This document shows positions 1-8,678 of a DNA stretch of 28,606 nt, one piece after another. Below the pieces are notes generated by a model, which did no database searches, had not been told where the DNA came from, and saw only the letters and a list, made by a program, of their open reading frames with translations. Each line of letters begins with the position of its first letter. Position 1 is the stretch's first letter. The translations under genes and the position numbers were made by a program. The DNA comes from Nevskiaceae bacterium (GTDB lineage: Bacteria; Pseudomonadota; Gammaproteobacteria; Steroidobacterales; Steroidobacteraceae): contig JAITMN010000094.1 of the NCBI GenBank assembly GCA_031277355.1, positions 1 through 28,606 of the forward strand. The letters run 5' to 3'.

Positions 1-711
1 GCTGGTGGAATCGCGCGGGTCGAAGCCGGCCATTGCCTGCAAGGCCAGCGCCGCATCTTCGGCCGAGACGGTGAGCGTGCCGGCCTGATCCAGGCTCGAA
101 GCAAAGGCGACCATGCCAAAGCGCGACACGCGCCCGTAGGTGGGCTTGAAGCCGGTGACACCGCACAGCGCTGCGGGCTGGCGGATCGAACCGCCGGTGT
201 CGGTGCCCGTTGCCAGCGGCGCGAGCCGCGCCGCTACCGCTGCCGCCGAGCCGCCGGAGGAACCGCCGGGCACTTTGCGAGGATTCCAGGGGTTGCGCAC
301 CGGGCCGAAGAAGCTGGTTTCGTTCGACGAACCCATTGCAAATTCGTCCATGTTCGCCTTGCCCAGCATCACGGCGCCGGCGTCTTTGAACTTCGTCACC
401 ACCGTTGCATCGTAGGGCGAGACGAAATTCGACAGCATCCGCGAACCGCAGGTGGTGAGCACGCCGGCGGTGCAGAAAACGTCTTTGTGGATCATCGGTA
501 TGCCGGTCAGCGCGCCGGCATTGCCCGCCGCCAGCGCCTGATCGGCAGCCGCAGCGGCGGCCAGCGCCTGTTCGGCAGTGACGGTGATCAGCGCGTTCAA
601 CTCGGGCTGACTGCGCTCGATGCGCGCCAGCGCCTCGCGGGTGAGTTCGACGCTGGAATACTGCCGGGTGGCGAGCCCCCCCGACAGCGCGGCCAAGGTG
701 GGGACGCTCAT
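1..711 (-). CDS. gatA: Aspartyl/glutamyl-tRNA amidotransferase subunit A (C-terminus beyond window edge)
   Basis: This is the amidase subunit of GatCAB, which releases ammonia from glutamine so that Glu-tRNA(Gln) or Asp-tRNA(Asn) can be amidated in the cytoplasm. The visible part is the first 237 residues. It shows the amidase-signature Ser-cisSer-Lys triad: Lys76 in the IHKDVF segment, Ser151 in PGGSSGGS and Ser175 in GTDTGGSIRQP. The spacing matches the known GatA triad shifted by about three residues. The ATG at 711 overlaps the gatC stop by four bases (ATGA), so the two are translationally coupled and made in 1:1 amounts. The reading frame is intact as far as it is visible, and gatB would be expected further left. 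Identification is secure; the gene is incomplete only because the window ends. Confidence 0.96.
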   Translation of the reverse strand, partial: MSVPTLAALSGGLATRQYSSVELTREALARIERSQPELNALITVTAEQALAAAAAADQALAAGNAGALTGIPMIHKDVFCTAGVLTTCGSRMLSNFVSPYDATVVTKFKDAGAVMLGKANMDEFAMGSSNETSFFGPVRNPWNPRKVPGGSSGGSAAAVAARLAPLATGTDTGGSIRQPAALCGVTGFKPTYGRVSRFGMVAFASSLDQAGTLTVSAEDAALALQAMAGFDPRDSTS

Positions 712-1001
712 TCGAGCACCCGTGGAACCAGGTACAGGCCATCCTCGACGGCCGGCGCGTTGAGGCGCTGAATCCGGTCGCGTTCATTGGCCGATGTGAC
801 CTCATCCTCGCGCAGGCGCTGCACCTGCCCGACATGCGGATGCGCCATCGGCTCTATGCCCTCTGTGTCAACCCGTTGAAGCTGGTCCGCGAGGCCGAGA
901 ATGTGGCCAAGGCTGTCGGTGTAGGCCGGAATTTCTTCGGGCCGCAACGCAAGGCGCGCAAGATGCGCGATGGATTCAATATCGCTGGAGGTGAGGCTCA
1001 T
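708..1001 (-). CDS. gatC: Aspartyl/glutamyl-tRNA amidotransferase subunit C
   Basis: This small subunit wraps around GatA and stabilises the GatCAB amidotransferase. The product is 97 residues, the usual length, beginning MSLTSSDIESIAHLARLAL, which is the typical GatC N-terminal helix. The VDTEGIEPMAHP segment and the acidic LREDE stretch are also family features. The open frame runs 31 codons further upstream, to 1094, but that extension has no GatC character and crosses the divergent promoter region, so the ATG at 1001 is chosen. No clear Shine-Dalgarno sequence precedes it. It is first in the leftward gatC-gatA unit and divergent from mreB, an arrangement known in several beta- and gammaproteobacteria. 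Confidence 0.93.
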   Translation of the reverse strand: MSLTSSDIESIAHLARLALRPEEIPAYTDSLGHILGLADQLQRVDTEGIEPMAHPHVGQVQRLREDEVTSANERDRIQRLNAPAVEDGLYLVPRVLE

Positions 1002-1056
1002 TGGTGAAAGAAGCTGCAATGCACGGAAAATGCAGCCGTAAATGATACACCTCGCC

Positions 1057-1085
1057 TTGCGGGATGTCCCTGCCACTGCTAGATT
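1057..1085 (+). promoter_or_regulatory. Candidate sigma70 promoter for the mre-mrd block
   Basis: TTGCGG at 1057-1062 and TAGATT at 1080-1085 are separated by exactly 17 bases. Transcription would start near 1092, giving a leader of about 38 nt before the mreB ATG at 1130. The gatC-mreB gap also holds a 6-bp inverted repeat, GCTGCA (1013-1018) with TGCAGC (1031-1036). Both boxes match consensus only partly, so this is a candidate. Confidence 0.35.
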
Positions 1086-1129
1086 GGCGCCCACTTCACA
1101 ACCCTCTGTCCACGAAGGTTTTCGCTTCG

Positions 1130-2176
1130 ATGTTCAAACGCCTGCGTGGCTATTTTTCCAGTGACCTTTCCATCGACCTGGGCACGGCGAACACGCTGAT
1201 CTACGTCCGTGGCAAGGGCATCGTGCTGAACGAACCCTCCGTCGTCGCCATTCAGGATGAACCCACCCGTGGCGGCAAGGTGATCGTCTCCGTGGGCGCG
1301 GATGCGAAGAACATGCTGGGCCGCACGCCCGGCCACATCAACGCCGTGCGCCCGCTGAAAGACGGCGTGATCGCCGATTTCACCTACACCGAGAAGATGT
1401 TGCAGCACTTCATCAACAAGGTGCATGGCAACCGCTTCCTGAAGCCCTCCCCGCGCGTGCTGGTGTGCGTGCCGTTTGGCTCCACGCAGGTGGAGCGTCG
1501 CGCGATCCGCGAATCGGCCGAGGGCGCGGGGGCGCGCAATGTTGCCATCGTCAGCGAACCGATGGCTGCTGCGGTGGGCGCGGGGCTGCCCACGAACGAG
1601 GCGCGCGGCTCGATGGTGCTCGATGTGGGCGGCGGCACGTCCGAAGTGGCGGTGCTTTCGCTCAATGGCATCGTCTACGCCAACTCCGCGCGCATCGGCG
1701 GTGATCGCTTCGACGAAGCCATCATGAGCTATGTGCGCCGCAACTACGGCATCCTGATCGGCGAGGCCACGGCCGAGCGCATCAAGATCGAAATCGGCTC
1801 GGCGTATCCGGGCCAGCAGGTGCGGGAGCTGTCGGTGAAGGGGCGCAACCTCTCCGAAGGCATACCGCGCGCCTTCACGTTGAACAGCAACGAAATCCTT
1901 GAAGCGCTGCAAGAGCCGCTGCAAGGCATCGTCAGCGCGGTGAAGCAGGCGCTGGAACAAACGCCGCCGGAACTGGGCTCGGATGTGGCCGAGCGTGGCA
2001 TCGTACTCACCGGCGGCGGCGCGCTGCTGCGCGACATCGACAAACTGCTGACGGAGGAAACGGGGTTACCCGTATTGATCGCCGAAGACCCACTGACCTG
2101 CGTGGCTCGCGGCGGCGGCAGAATACTGGAGCTGATGGATGAGCTCGGACCCGGCCATTTCGGCCTGGAAGGATAA
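1130..2176 (+). CDS. mreB: Rod-shape-determining actin homologue MreB
   Basis: MreB is the bacterial actin that forms membrane-bound filaments and steers the elongasome (MreC, MreD, RodA, PBP2) during side-wall growth. The product is 348 residues, the usual length. It opens with MFKRLRGYFSSDLSIDLGTA, containing the amphipathic membrane-targeting segment and the phosphate-1 loop (DLGTANTLIY). Phosphate-2 (LDVGGGTSEVAVLS) and the adenosine loop (GIVLTGGGALL) follow in order. The frame is open 22 codons upstream, but homologues start at MFKRL, so the ATG at 1130 is preferred. A GAAGG lies 11 nt before it, further than ideal. It is the first gene of the long plus-strand envelope block. Confidence 0.97.
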   Translation: MFKRLRGYFSSDLSIDLGTANTLIYVRGKGIVLNEPSVVAIQDEPTRGGKVIVSVGADAKNMLGRTPGHINAVRPLKDGVIADFTYTEKMLQHFINKVHGNRFLKPSPRVLVCVPFGSTQVERRAIRESAEGAGARNVAIVSEPMAAAVGAGLPTNEARGSMVLDVGGGTSEVAVLSLNGIVYANSARIGGDRFDEAIMSYVRRNYGILIGEATAERIKIEIGSAYPGQQVRELSVKGRNLSEGIPRAFTLNSNEILEALQEPLQGIVSAVKQALEQTPPELGSDVAERGIVLTGGGALLRDIDKLLTEETGLPVLIAEDPLTCVARGGGRILELMDELGPGHFGLEG

Positions 2177-2193
2177 GTGAGGGATTCGTCCGC

Positions 2194-3120
2194 ATGGCCT
2201 TCGCCAGCGGTGGCTTGAACCGACTGTCTTCGCGTGAACCCGCTGCGGGTCCGCGCTTCGTCTTCTTCGCCCTGCTGTCGCTGGTGCTGATGTACTACGA
2301 CCAGAAAGACGGCTGGAGCACGCAGATTCGCTATGGCTTGCAGGCCGCCGTGTATCCGATTCAGGTGGCGGTGGGTTCGCCGCGCAAACTCTGGCGCGCC
2401 ACCAGCGAGTTCTTCACTGCGCGCAACGAGCTGGAAGCGCAGAACGCGCAGTTGCTGGCGCGCGATCAGCAGTTGTCCATTGCGGCGATGCGCAACGCGG
2501 CGCTGGAACAGGAGAATGCGCGTCTGCGCGGCCTGAATGCGGCGCTGCCGCCACTGGTGACGCGGCACGTGCTCGCGGATGTGGTCAGCGCGGACATGGG
2601 GCGTCTGCGTCACCGGCTGGTGGTGGATCAGGGCGATCGCGTGGGCGTGTTTCGCGCGCAGGCGGCCATCGATACCGGCGGGCTCGTGGGCCAGACCGTG
2701 CGCGTGGGCCCGTTCAGCGCCGAGTTGATGCTGATTACCGATCCGGAACATGCGGTGCCGGTGGAGCTGGTGCGCAATGGCTTGCGTACAATCGCCGTGG
2801 GCACGGGCAACACCGAGGAATTGCAATTGCCGTTTCTGCCGGTCAACTCCGACGTGAAGGAAGGCGATCTGCTCGTCACCTCCGGGCTGGGCGGCGTGTT
2901 CCCTTCGGGCATCCCGGTGGGCACGGTGATCGAATTCGCGCGTGATCCGGATCAGATTCTGGCGCGTGCGCGCGCAAAGACCGCCGCGACGCTGGAACGG
3001 GACCGGCAGGTGATGCTGCTGTGGTTCGACGCCAATCATCCGGCGCGGCCGGTGGACCCGAAGTTGCTCTCCGAGTTGCCGCCGGCGTCTGTCGCGCAAC
3101 CGGCCGGAGCGCCGCAATGA
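2194..3120 (+). CDS. mreC: Rod-shape-determining protein MreC
   Basis: MreC is a bitopic inner-membrane protein whose periplasmic part activates PBP2 and links MreB to wall synthesis. The 308-residue product has one transmembrane segment (about residues 20-37, FVFFALLSLVLMYY). A Gln/Glu/Ala-rich coiled coil follows at about 72-112, then the periplasmic beta-barrel domain with characteristic segments such as VDQGDRVGV and LLVTSGLGGVFPSGIPVG. The C-terminal tail is Pro/Ala-rich. It begins 17 nt after the mreB stop, and its own stop overlaps the mreD start (ATGA), so mreC and mreD are probably coupled in translation. Confidence 0.95.
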   Translation: MAFASGGLNRLSSREPAAGPRFVFFALLSLVLMYYDQKDGWSTQIRYGLQAAVYPIQVAVGSPRKLWRATSEFFTARNELEAQNAQLLARDQQLSIAAMRNAALEQENARLRGLNAALPPLVTRHVLADVVSADMGRLRHRLVVDQGDRVGVFRAQAAIDTGGLVGQTVRVGPFSAELMLITDPEHAVPVELVRNGLRTIAVGTGNTEELQLPFLPVNSDVKEGDLLVTSGLGGVFPSGIPVGTVIEFARDPDQILARARAKTAATLERDRQVMLLWFDANHPARPVDPKLLSELPPASVAQPAGAPQ

Positions 3121-3599
3121 CGCTCGACGGCGTGCGCAATCCGCGACTGTTCGTGTGGACCTCATCGTTGGCGGCGCTGATGCTGCAATCGCTGCCGCTG
3201 TCGAAGATGCTGTCGATACTCTGGCCGCAGTTCTTCGTGCTCTGCGTGCTGTACTGGTCCACGATGGCCCCGCGCGTGGGCGACATCCTCATCGCCTTTC
3301 TCGGCGGCCTGGTGCTCGACGTATTGCAAGGCACGCAGTTGGGCCAGCATGCGCTGGCGCTGAGTCTCGTCGCCTATCTTGCCATCCGCTTTCATCTGAT
3401 GACGCGCGCCAAGCCGCTGTTCGAGCAAACGCTGCTGGTGGTGTTGATCCTCGCCATCTATGAAGGCGTGCTCTGGGCCATCGACGGCTGGAGCGGTCTG
3501 CAAGCACGAAACTGGGAGCGCTGGATGCACATCATCCCCGGCGCGATCTGCTGGCCGCTGATCGTCGGCCTGCTCGGACGTCTGCACGCGCCGCGCTGA
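3117..3599 (+). CDS. mreD: Rod-shape-determining protein MreD
   Basis: MreD is a polytopic inner-membrane partner of MreC in the elongasome. The product is 160 residues, the family's usual size, and almost wholly hydrophobic, with about five predicted membrane spans. The FLGGLVLDVLQGTQLGQHAL segment is a typical MreD signature. The frame is open 32 codons further upstream inside mreC, but the ATG at 3117 overlaps the mreC stop as ATGA and gives the normal family length, so it is preferred. The next gene begins two bases after the stop. Confidence 0.93.
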   Translation: MTLDGVRNPRLFVWTSSLAALMLQSLPLSKMLSILWPQFFVLCVLYWSTMAPRVGDILIAFLGGLVLDVLQGTQLGQHALALSLVAYLAIRFHLMTRAKPLFEQTLLVVLILAIYEGVLWAIDGWSGLQARNWERWMHIIPGAICWPLIVGLLGRLHAPR

Positions 3600-3601
3600 T
3601 C

Positions 3602-5515
3602 ATGGTTGGCAAAGTACGCATCAAGGATCATCTGGCCGAACAGCGCATCTTCACGCAGCGCGCGATACTGGCTGCCTGCGTGATGGGTCTGCTGGCGATG
3701 CTGCTGGCAGGGCGTTTGGTGGTGCTGCAAATCTTCCGCTACGACCATTACCTCGATCTGTCGCTGGGCAATCGCACGCGCGTGGAACCCATCCCCGCCA
3801 ATCGCGGTTTGATCCTGGATCGCAATGGCGCGGTGCTGGCGGAGAATCAACCCTCGTATCAATTGGAACTGGTGCGCGAACAATTGCCGCTGCGCGCCGG
3901 ATCGCCGGCCCTCGACGCCACGCTGCAAGGTCTGTCGGCGCTGGGGCTGATTCCGCCCGATGAAGTGGACGACACGCGCAAACTGGTGATGTCGCGCCGC
4001 GCCTTTGAAGCCGTGCCGATCCGGCTGCGCCTGACCGAAGAACAGATTGCGGTGTTCGCGGTGAATCGTCATCAATTCCCCGGCGTTGATATTCAAACCC
4101 GCTCCACGCGCTACTACCCGCATGGCTCGCTGGCCGTGCATGCGCTGGGCTATGTGGGCTCGATCAGCGAGGCCGATCTGAAGCGCATCGATCGCAGTGC
4201 GTATGCGGGCACGACGCTGATCGGCAAGCTGGGCGTTGAATCGGCGCGCGAAGCCGAACTGCATGGCGTCAACGGTTTTCGCGAGATCATGGTCAATGCG
4301 CAGGGCCGCTCGGTGGACAATCAGCGCGGCCTCGATACCGCGACGCGCAGGCAGCCGCCGCAGGCGGGCACCGATCTGATCCTGTCGCTTGATCTGCCCA
4401 CGCAGCAGGCTGCTGAAACGGCGTTTGAAGGCCGTCGCGGCGCGGCGGTGGCGATCGACCCCACCAGCGGCGACGTGCTGGCGATGGTGAGTCTGCCGGG
4501 GTTTGATCCGGGCGTGTTCGGTCGTGGCATCACGCGCAGCGAATATCAGGCGCTGGATGGCAACATCGACCGGCCGCTGTTCAATCGCGCGATTCGCGGC
4601 ACGTATCCGCCGGGTTCGACGGTCAAGCCCGTGCTCGGCATGGCGGGGCTCGCCTATGGCATCGTCACGCCGGATGAAACGCGCTTCTGCCCCGGCACTT
4701 ATCGCGTGCCCGGCAGCAATCGCATCGCACGCGAGGGACGCGGCGGCGTGCATGGCGCGGTTGATCTTCGCCACGCCATCGCCGAATCCTGCGATGTGTA
4801 TTTCTATGGTCTGGCGTATGAGTTGGGCGTGGATCGCATGCACGAATTCCTCTCGCCGTTCGGCTTCGGCCAACTCACCGGCATCGACATCGCCGGCGAA
4901 CAACCCGGCGTGCTGCCTTCGCGTGAATACAAACGCAAGCGCTTCCGCAATCCTTCCGATGGCGCGTGGTATCCGGGCGATTCGGTGAACTTCGGCATCG
5001 GTCAGGGATTCATGACGGTAACGCCGCTGCAATTGGCGCAGGTCACCGCCGTGCTGGCCGCGCAGGGCGCGGTGTTCAAGCCGCGACTGGTGCGCGCCAC
5101 GCGCAACCCCGCCACCGGGGAAATCACGCCGATTGCTCCGCAAGCCCTGCCGCATGTGCAAGGCGGTACGCCGGAACAATGGCGAGTAATCATGGAAGGC
5201 ATGCGCGGCACGCTGAGCCTGAAAATGGGCGGCACCGCAGCGCGCGCCATTGGCCTTGACGCGCCCTACGCGATTGCCGGCAAGACCGGCACGGCGCAGG
5301 CGTTCAGCGTTGCGCAGAATGCCCGCTATGTGGAGGCGGAGATCGCCGAACGCCTGCGCGATCACTCCTGGTTCATCGCGTTCGCACCGGCCGAAGACCC
5401 GAAAATCGCCGTGGCGGTATTGGTTGAAAACGGCGGCTTCGGCGCCAGCGCCGCCGCACCGATTGCGCGCAAGATGATGGACGCCTATCTGCTGCCGATG
5501 CTGGCCGCGCCATGA
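3602..5515 (+). CDS. mrdA: Penicillin-binding protein 2 (elongation transpeptidase)
   Basis: PBP2 is the class B transpeptidase that cross-links new side-wall peptidoglycan with RodA. It spans 637 residues, as expected. A short cytoplasmic N-terminus is followed by one transmembrane helix (about 22-42) and a pedestal domain containing RGLILDRNGAVLAENQPSY. The transpeptidase domain has Ser339-Thr-Val-Lys342 (PPGSTVKP, the acyl-enzyme serine), Ser396-Cys-Asp398 as the second motif (PBP2 uses SxD) and Lys561-Thr-Gly563 (AGKTGTAQ). All three motifs are present, so it should be active and beta-lactam sensitive. It starts two bases after mreD and overlaps the start of mrdB. Confidence 0.97.
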   Translation: MVGKVRIKDHLAEQRIFTQRAILAACVMGLLAMLLAGRLVVLQIFRYDHYLDLSLGNRTRVEPIPANRGLILDRNGAVLAENQPSYQLELVREQLPLRAGSPALDATLQGLSALGLIPPDEVDDTRKLVMSRRAFEAVPIRLRLTEEQIAVFAVNRHQFPGVDIQTRSTRYYPHGSLAVHALGYVGSISEADLKRIDRSAYAGTTLIGKLGVESAREAELHGVNGFREIMVNAQGRSVDNQRGLDTATRRQPPQAGTDLILSLDLPTQQAAETAFEGRRGAAVAIDPTSGDVLAMVSLPGFDPGVFGRGITRSEYQALDGNIDRPLFNRAIRGTYPPGSTVKPVLGMAGLAYGIVTPDETRFCPGTYRVPGSNRIAREGRGGVHGAVDLRHAIAESCDVYFYGLAYELGVDRMHEFLSPFGFGQLTGIDIAGEQPGVLPSREYKRKRFRNPSDGAWYPGDSVNFGIGQGFMTVTPLQLAQVTAVLAAQGAVFKPRLVRATRNPATGEITPIAPQALPHVQGGTPEQWRVIMEGMRGTLSLKMGGTAARAIGLDAPYAIAGKTGTAQAFSVAQNARYVEAEIAERLRDHSWFIAFAPAEDPKIAVAVLVENGGFGASAAAPIARKMMDAYLLPMLAAP

Positions 5516-6654
5516 TGATCCGCTACGAAACGCATCCGCACTCGGCGGCCAAGCGCACGCTGTCCGGCGTTGCGCGCGTGTTGCTGGCGCTGCAACTGGA
5601 TGGCCCGCTGCTCATCGGTCTGGCGCTGGTGTCGATCTACGGCCTGATCGTGCTGTACAGCGCGTCGGGGCAGGACAGCGCAATGGTGGTGCGCGCATCG
5701 GTGCGGCTGGGTGTGGGCGCGGTGGCGATGCTGGCGCTGGCGCAGGTGCGCCCACAGCAACTGCGTCAGGCCGCGCCGTGGCTCTACGCCTTGGGCCTGC
5801 TGCTGCTGCTGATCGTCGATATGCTGGGCGTGATCGGCAAGGGCGCGCAGCGCTGGCTCGATCTGGGCGTGATCCGCTTCCAGCCTTCGGAAATCGCCAA
5901 GATCGCCGTGCCGATGCTGTGCGCCTGGTATCTGCATGAGCGGCCGCTGCCGCCGAGTCCGTTCACGCTGGCGGCGCTGGGCGTCATCATCCTGATACCC
6001 GCCGGCCTGACCGCCGCGCAACCGGACCTGGGCACTGCGATTCTGATCGTCATCGCCGGTGCGCTGGTCGTGCTGATGGCGGGGCTTTCGATGTGGTATC
6101 TGGTCGGCGCAGCGCTGCTGGCCGGCGCGGGCGGCTGGCTGGGCTGGTCGATGCTGCGCGAGTATCAGCGCGAGCGCGTGTTCACCTTCATCGACCCGCA
6201 ATCCGATCCCCTGGGCGCGGGCTATCACATCATTCAATCGCAAATCGCCATTGGCTCCGGCGGGCTGTTCGGCAAGGGCTGGATGAACGGCAGTCAATCG
6301 CAACTGGAATATCTGCCGGAACGCCACACCGATTTCATCTTCGCGGTGATCGGCGAGGAATTCGGGTTGATCGGGCTGTTGGTGCTGATTCTGCTGTATC
6401 TGTTCGTCGTCGCGCGGGCGCTGTATCTGGCCTCGCAGACGCAAGACACCTTCTCCCGTCTGCTCGCATCGAGTCTGGCGCTGACCTTCTTCGTCTACAT
6501 CTTCATCAACGCCGGCATGGTCAGCGGATTGCTGCCGGTGGTTGGCGTGCCGCTGCCGCTGGTGAGCTATGGCGGCACGTCGATGGTGACCCTGCTCGCC
6601 GGCTTCGGTATCCTGATGGCCTTGTGTTCACATCGCAAGTTGATCGGCTCGTAG
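5512..6654 (+). CDS. mrdB: Peptidoglycan glycosyltransferase RodA
   Basis: RodA is the SEDS-family glycosyltransferase that polymerises lipid II in the elongasome and pairs with PBP2. The product is 380 residues with about ten membrane segments. Recognisable family stretches are GAQRWLDLGVIRFQPSEIAK, AAQPDLGTAILI, the large periplasmic loop with LEYLPERHTDFIFAVIGEE, and the C-terminal PLPLVSYGGTSMV. The start overlaps the mrdA stop in ATGATGA, so either 5512 or 5515 could be the initiator; the difference is one Met. It ends in TAG, which matters for the tadA question because it shows TAG acting as an ordinary stop here. Confidence 0.97.
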   Translation: MMIRYETHPHSAAKRTLSGVARVLLALQLDGPLLIGLALVSIYGLIVLYSASGQDSAMVVRASVRLGVGAVAMLALAQVRPQQLRQAAPWLYALGLLLLLIVDMLGVIGKGAQRWLDLGVIRFQPSEIAKIAVPMLCAWYLHERPLPPSPFTLAALGVIILIPAGLTAAQPDLGTAILIVIAGALVVLMAGLSMWYLVGAALLAGAGGWLGWSMLREYQRERVFTFIDPQSDPLGAGYHIIQSQIAIGSGGLFGKGWMNGSQSQLEYLPERHTDFIFAVIGEEFGLIGLLVLILLYLFVVARALYLASQTQDTFSRLLASSLALTFFVYIFINAGMVSGLLPVVGVPLPLVSYGGTSMVTLLAGFGILMALCSHRKLIGS

Positions 6655-6658
6655 GACA

Positions 6659-7762
6659 TTGCACAGCCCAAACACCTCACCAACAACCCTGCACACGCCA
6701 CGCCGGAGGGCTTTGCCGAGGGTTGGCGTCGCACTGGCGACCGCGCTGTCGGCGCTGACCTGCGCGCAGGCGGCCGCGCCGCCCACGAAAAAGCTCGATG
6801 TGTCGCGCGCCGACGTGCAGCAGTTCATCGGCACGATGGCCGAAACACATCGCTTCGATCCGAAGGAACTCACCGCCACGTTATCCGGCGCAACGACTCA
6901 GGGCCGCATCATCGAGGCGATATCGCGGCCAGCCGAACGCACGATACCCTGGTGGGAATATCGTGATCGCTTCCTCACCAACGCACGGATAGACGCCGGC
7001 GTTGCGCTGTGGGCGCAGCAGCAGGCCACGCTTGATCGCATCGCCGCCGACACCGGCGTGCCCGCCGAATATCTGCTGGCGATCACGGGCGTTGAGACTT
7101 CCTTCGGCCGCATCATGGGCAGCTATCGCGTGCTCGATGCGCTGACGACGCTGGCCTTCGACTATCCCCGGCGCAGCGAATTCTTCACGCAGGAGTTGGA
7201 GCAATACCTGCTGCTGGCGCGCGACGAAAATCTCAGCCCGGACACGCCGCTGGGTTCCTACGCCGGCGCAATGGGCGCGCCGCAGTTCATGCCCTCCAGC
7301 GTGCGCCGCTACGCGGTGGACGGCGATGGCGATGGCCGCCGCGATCTGTGGGGCAACTGGGCCGACGTGTTCGCCAGCATCGCCAACTACCTCAAAGCCT
7401 ATGGCTGGCGGCGCGATGAACCGGTGCTCGTCGATGCGCAGATCAGCGGCCCGGCGGATGATCCGGCCAACACGCGGTTGGAGTTGAACGAAACGGTGAG
7501 CGGCCTGCGCGCACGCGGCTATCGCTTCGACACGGCGCTCGCCGATTCCACTCAGGCGATGCTGGTGCCCGCGCAGCAACGCGATGCGCTGCAATGGCGC
7601 GTGGGTTTTGCGAATTTCTACGCGATCACGCGCTACAACCGCAGCGCGCTGTATGCGATGGCGGTGAATGATCTGGCGCAGGCGTTGGCGCAACGCCGCC
7701 GCGCGCAATCGGTTGGCGCGGCTTCTGCGCCTGCAACTGCACCTGCTCCGGCTTCCGAATGA
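6659..7762 (+). CDS. mltB: MltB-type lytic murein transglycosylase
   Basis: Lytic transglycosylases of this family cleave the MurNAc-GlcNAc bond, leaving 1,6-anhydro ends. The SLT-type domain holds the catalytic Glu146 in ITGVETSFGRIMGSY, followed by GAMGAPQFMPSS and the calcium-site-like DGDGDGRRDLW. The N-terminus is a signal peptide. There is no consensus lipobox (ALTC is a poor fit), so it is probably a soluble periplasmic form like SltB rather than a lipoprotein. No ATG is available at the 5' end: a TTG at 6659 or a TTG at 6713 must serve, and each has a purine-rich stretch unusually close to it. The upstream one keeps the basic RRR n-region. The last four bases overlap rlpA (ATGA). Confidence 0.9.
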   Translation: MHSPNTSPTTLHTPRRRALPRVGVALATALSALTCAQAAAPPTKKLDVSRADVQQFIGTMAETHRFDPKELTATLSGATTQGRIIEAISRPAERTIPWWEYRDRFLTNARIDAGVALWAQQQATLDRIAADTGVPAEYLLAITGVETSFGRIMGSYRVLDALTTLAFDYPRRSEFFTQELEQYLLLARDENLSPDTPLGSYAGAMGAPQFMPSSVRRYAVDGDGDGRRDLWGNWADVFASIANYLKAYGWRRDEPVLVDAQISGPADDPANTRLELNETVSGLRARGYRFDTALADSTQAMLVPAQQRDALQWRVGFANFYAITRYNRSALYAMAVNDLAQALAQRRRAQSVGAASAPATAPAPASE

Positions 7763-8649
7763 ACGCGCACTCACACCTTGGCACCTTCGCGCGAGGAATC
7801 ATCGCCGGCGCAGCGCTGCTGCTGATCGCCGGATGCAGCGCTTTATCGGGCAGCACGCGCGATAGCTCCGACCGCCCGCGCGTGCAGGTGGAAGTGTCGC
7901 CCACACCGCCGCCGCCTGCGTCGCCGCCCTCCGCTTCGCAGCCACCGGCAAACCTCGCCGACATTCCCGACGCGGTGCCGAAGGTCGAACCGCGCAGCCT
8001 GCGCGGCAATCCGCCGTGGTATGAAGTGTTCGGCAAGCGCTACTACGTGCTGCCCACCAGCGAAGGCTATCGCGAACGCGGCATCGCCTCCTGGTATGGC
8101 CCGGACTTTCACACCAAGGCCACCTCCAGCGGCGAACCCTACGACATGTATGCGATGACCGCCGCGCACAAAACGCTGCCGCTGCCTGCCTATGCGCGCG
8201 TCACCAACCTCTCCAATGGCCGCAGCGTCGTCGTTCGCATCAACGACCGTGGCCCCTTCGTCGCCAATCGCATCATCGATCTGTCGTACACCGCCGCGCA
8301 CAAACTCGACATGACGCGCGCCGGCACCGCGCTGGTGGAAGTGCAGGTGCTGACGCCCGGCACGCTGACCAACACCGCGCAGAATGTCGCCGCCACGCAG
8401 ACCGTGCCTGCGCTGTCGCCAACGGCGGTGTATCTGCAAGCCGGTGCGTTCAGCGTGTCGGCCAACGCAACGCAATTGGCCGACCGTCTGCGCAGCAATG
8501 GCTTCACCGATGTGCAGGTCTTGCCGCCCGATGCCACTGCGCCGCTGCATCGCGTGCGCATCGGACCAATTGCCGATGTAGCGGCTCTGGATCAGACTGC
8601 CGCGCGCCTGACCCAACTGGGCGTGGAAGCCCACCTCGTCACACCTTGA
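7759..8649 (+). CDS. rlpA: RlpA septal/wall lytic transglycosylase lipoprotein
   Basis: RlpA is an outer-membrane lipoprotein; in Pseudomonas aeruginosa it cleaves naked glycan strands left by amidases. The 296-residue product has a clear lipobox (Ile23-Ala-Gly-Cys26) and then a Pro/Ser-rich linker. The double-psi beta-barrel domain (about 108-200) contains GIASWYGPDFHTKATSSGEP and the RINDRGPF motif with the family's catalytic-region Asp. A C-terminal SPOR domain (about 225-296) would bind denuded peptidoglycan at division sites. It sits between mltB and a dacA-type gene, the same neighbourhood seen in Pseudomonas (pbpA-rodA-sltB-rlpA-dacC). Confidence 0.94.
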   Translation: MNAHSHLGTFARGIIAGAALLLIAGCSALSGSTRDSSDRPRVQVEVSPTPPPPASPPSASQPPANLADIPDAVPKVEPRSLRGNPPWYEVFGKRYYVLPTSEGYRERGIASWYGPDFHTKATSSGEPYDMYAMTAAHKTLPLPAYARVTNLSNGRSVVVRINDRGPFVANRIIDLSYTAAHKLDMTRAGTALVEVQVLTPGTLTNTAQNVAATQTVPALSPTAVYLQAGAFSVSANATQLADRLRSNGFTDVQVLPPDATAPLHRVRIGPIADVAALDQTAARLTQLGVEAHLVTP

Positions 8650-8678
8650 TCGCCGATCCGACTTGAATGGAGTACTGG

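Noticed and set aside
3458..5365. 635-codon open frame on the minus strand opposite mrdA
   Set aside because: It is rich in Arg, His, Ala and Gln with no motif; a shadow of GC-rich coding in PBP2, which has all its active-site motifs.
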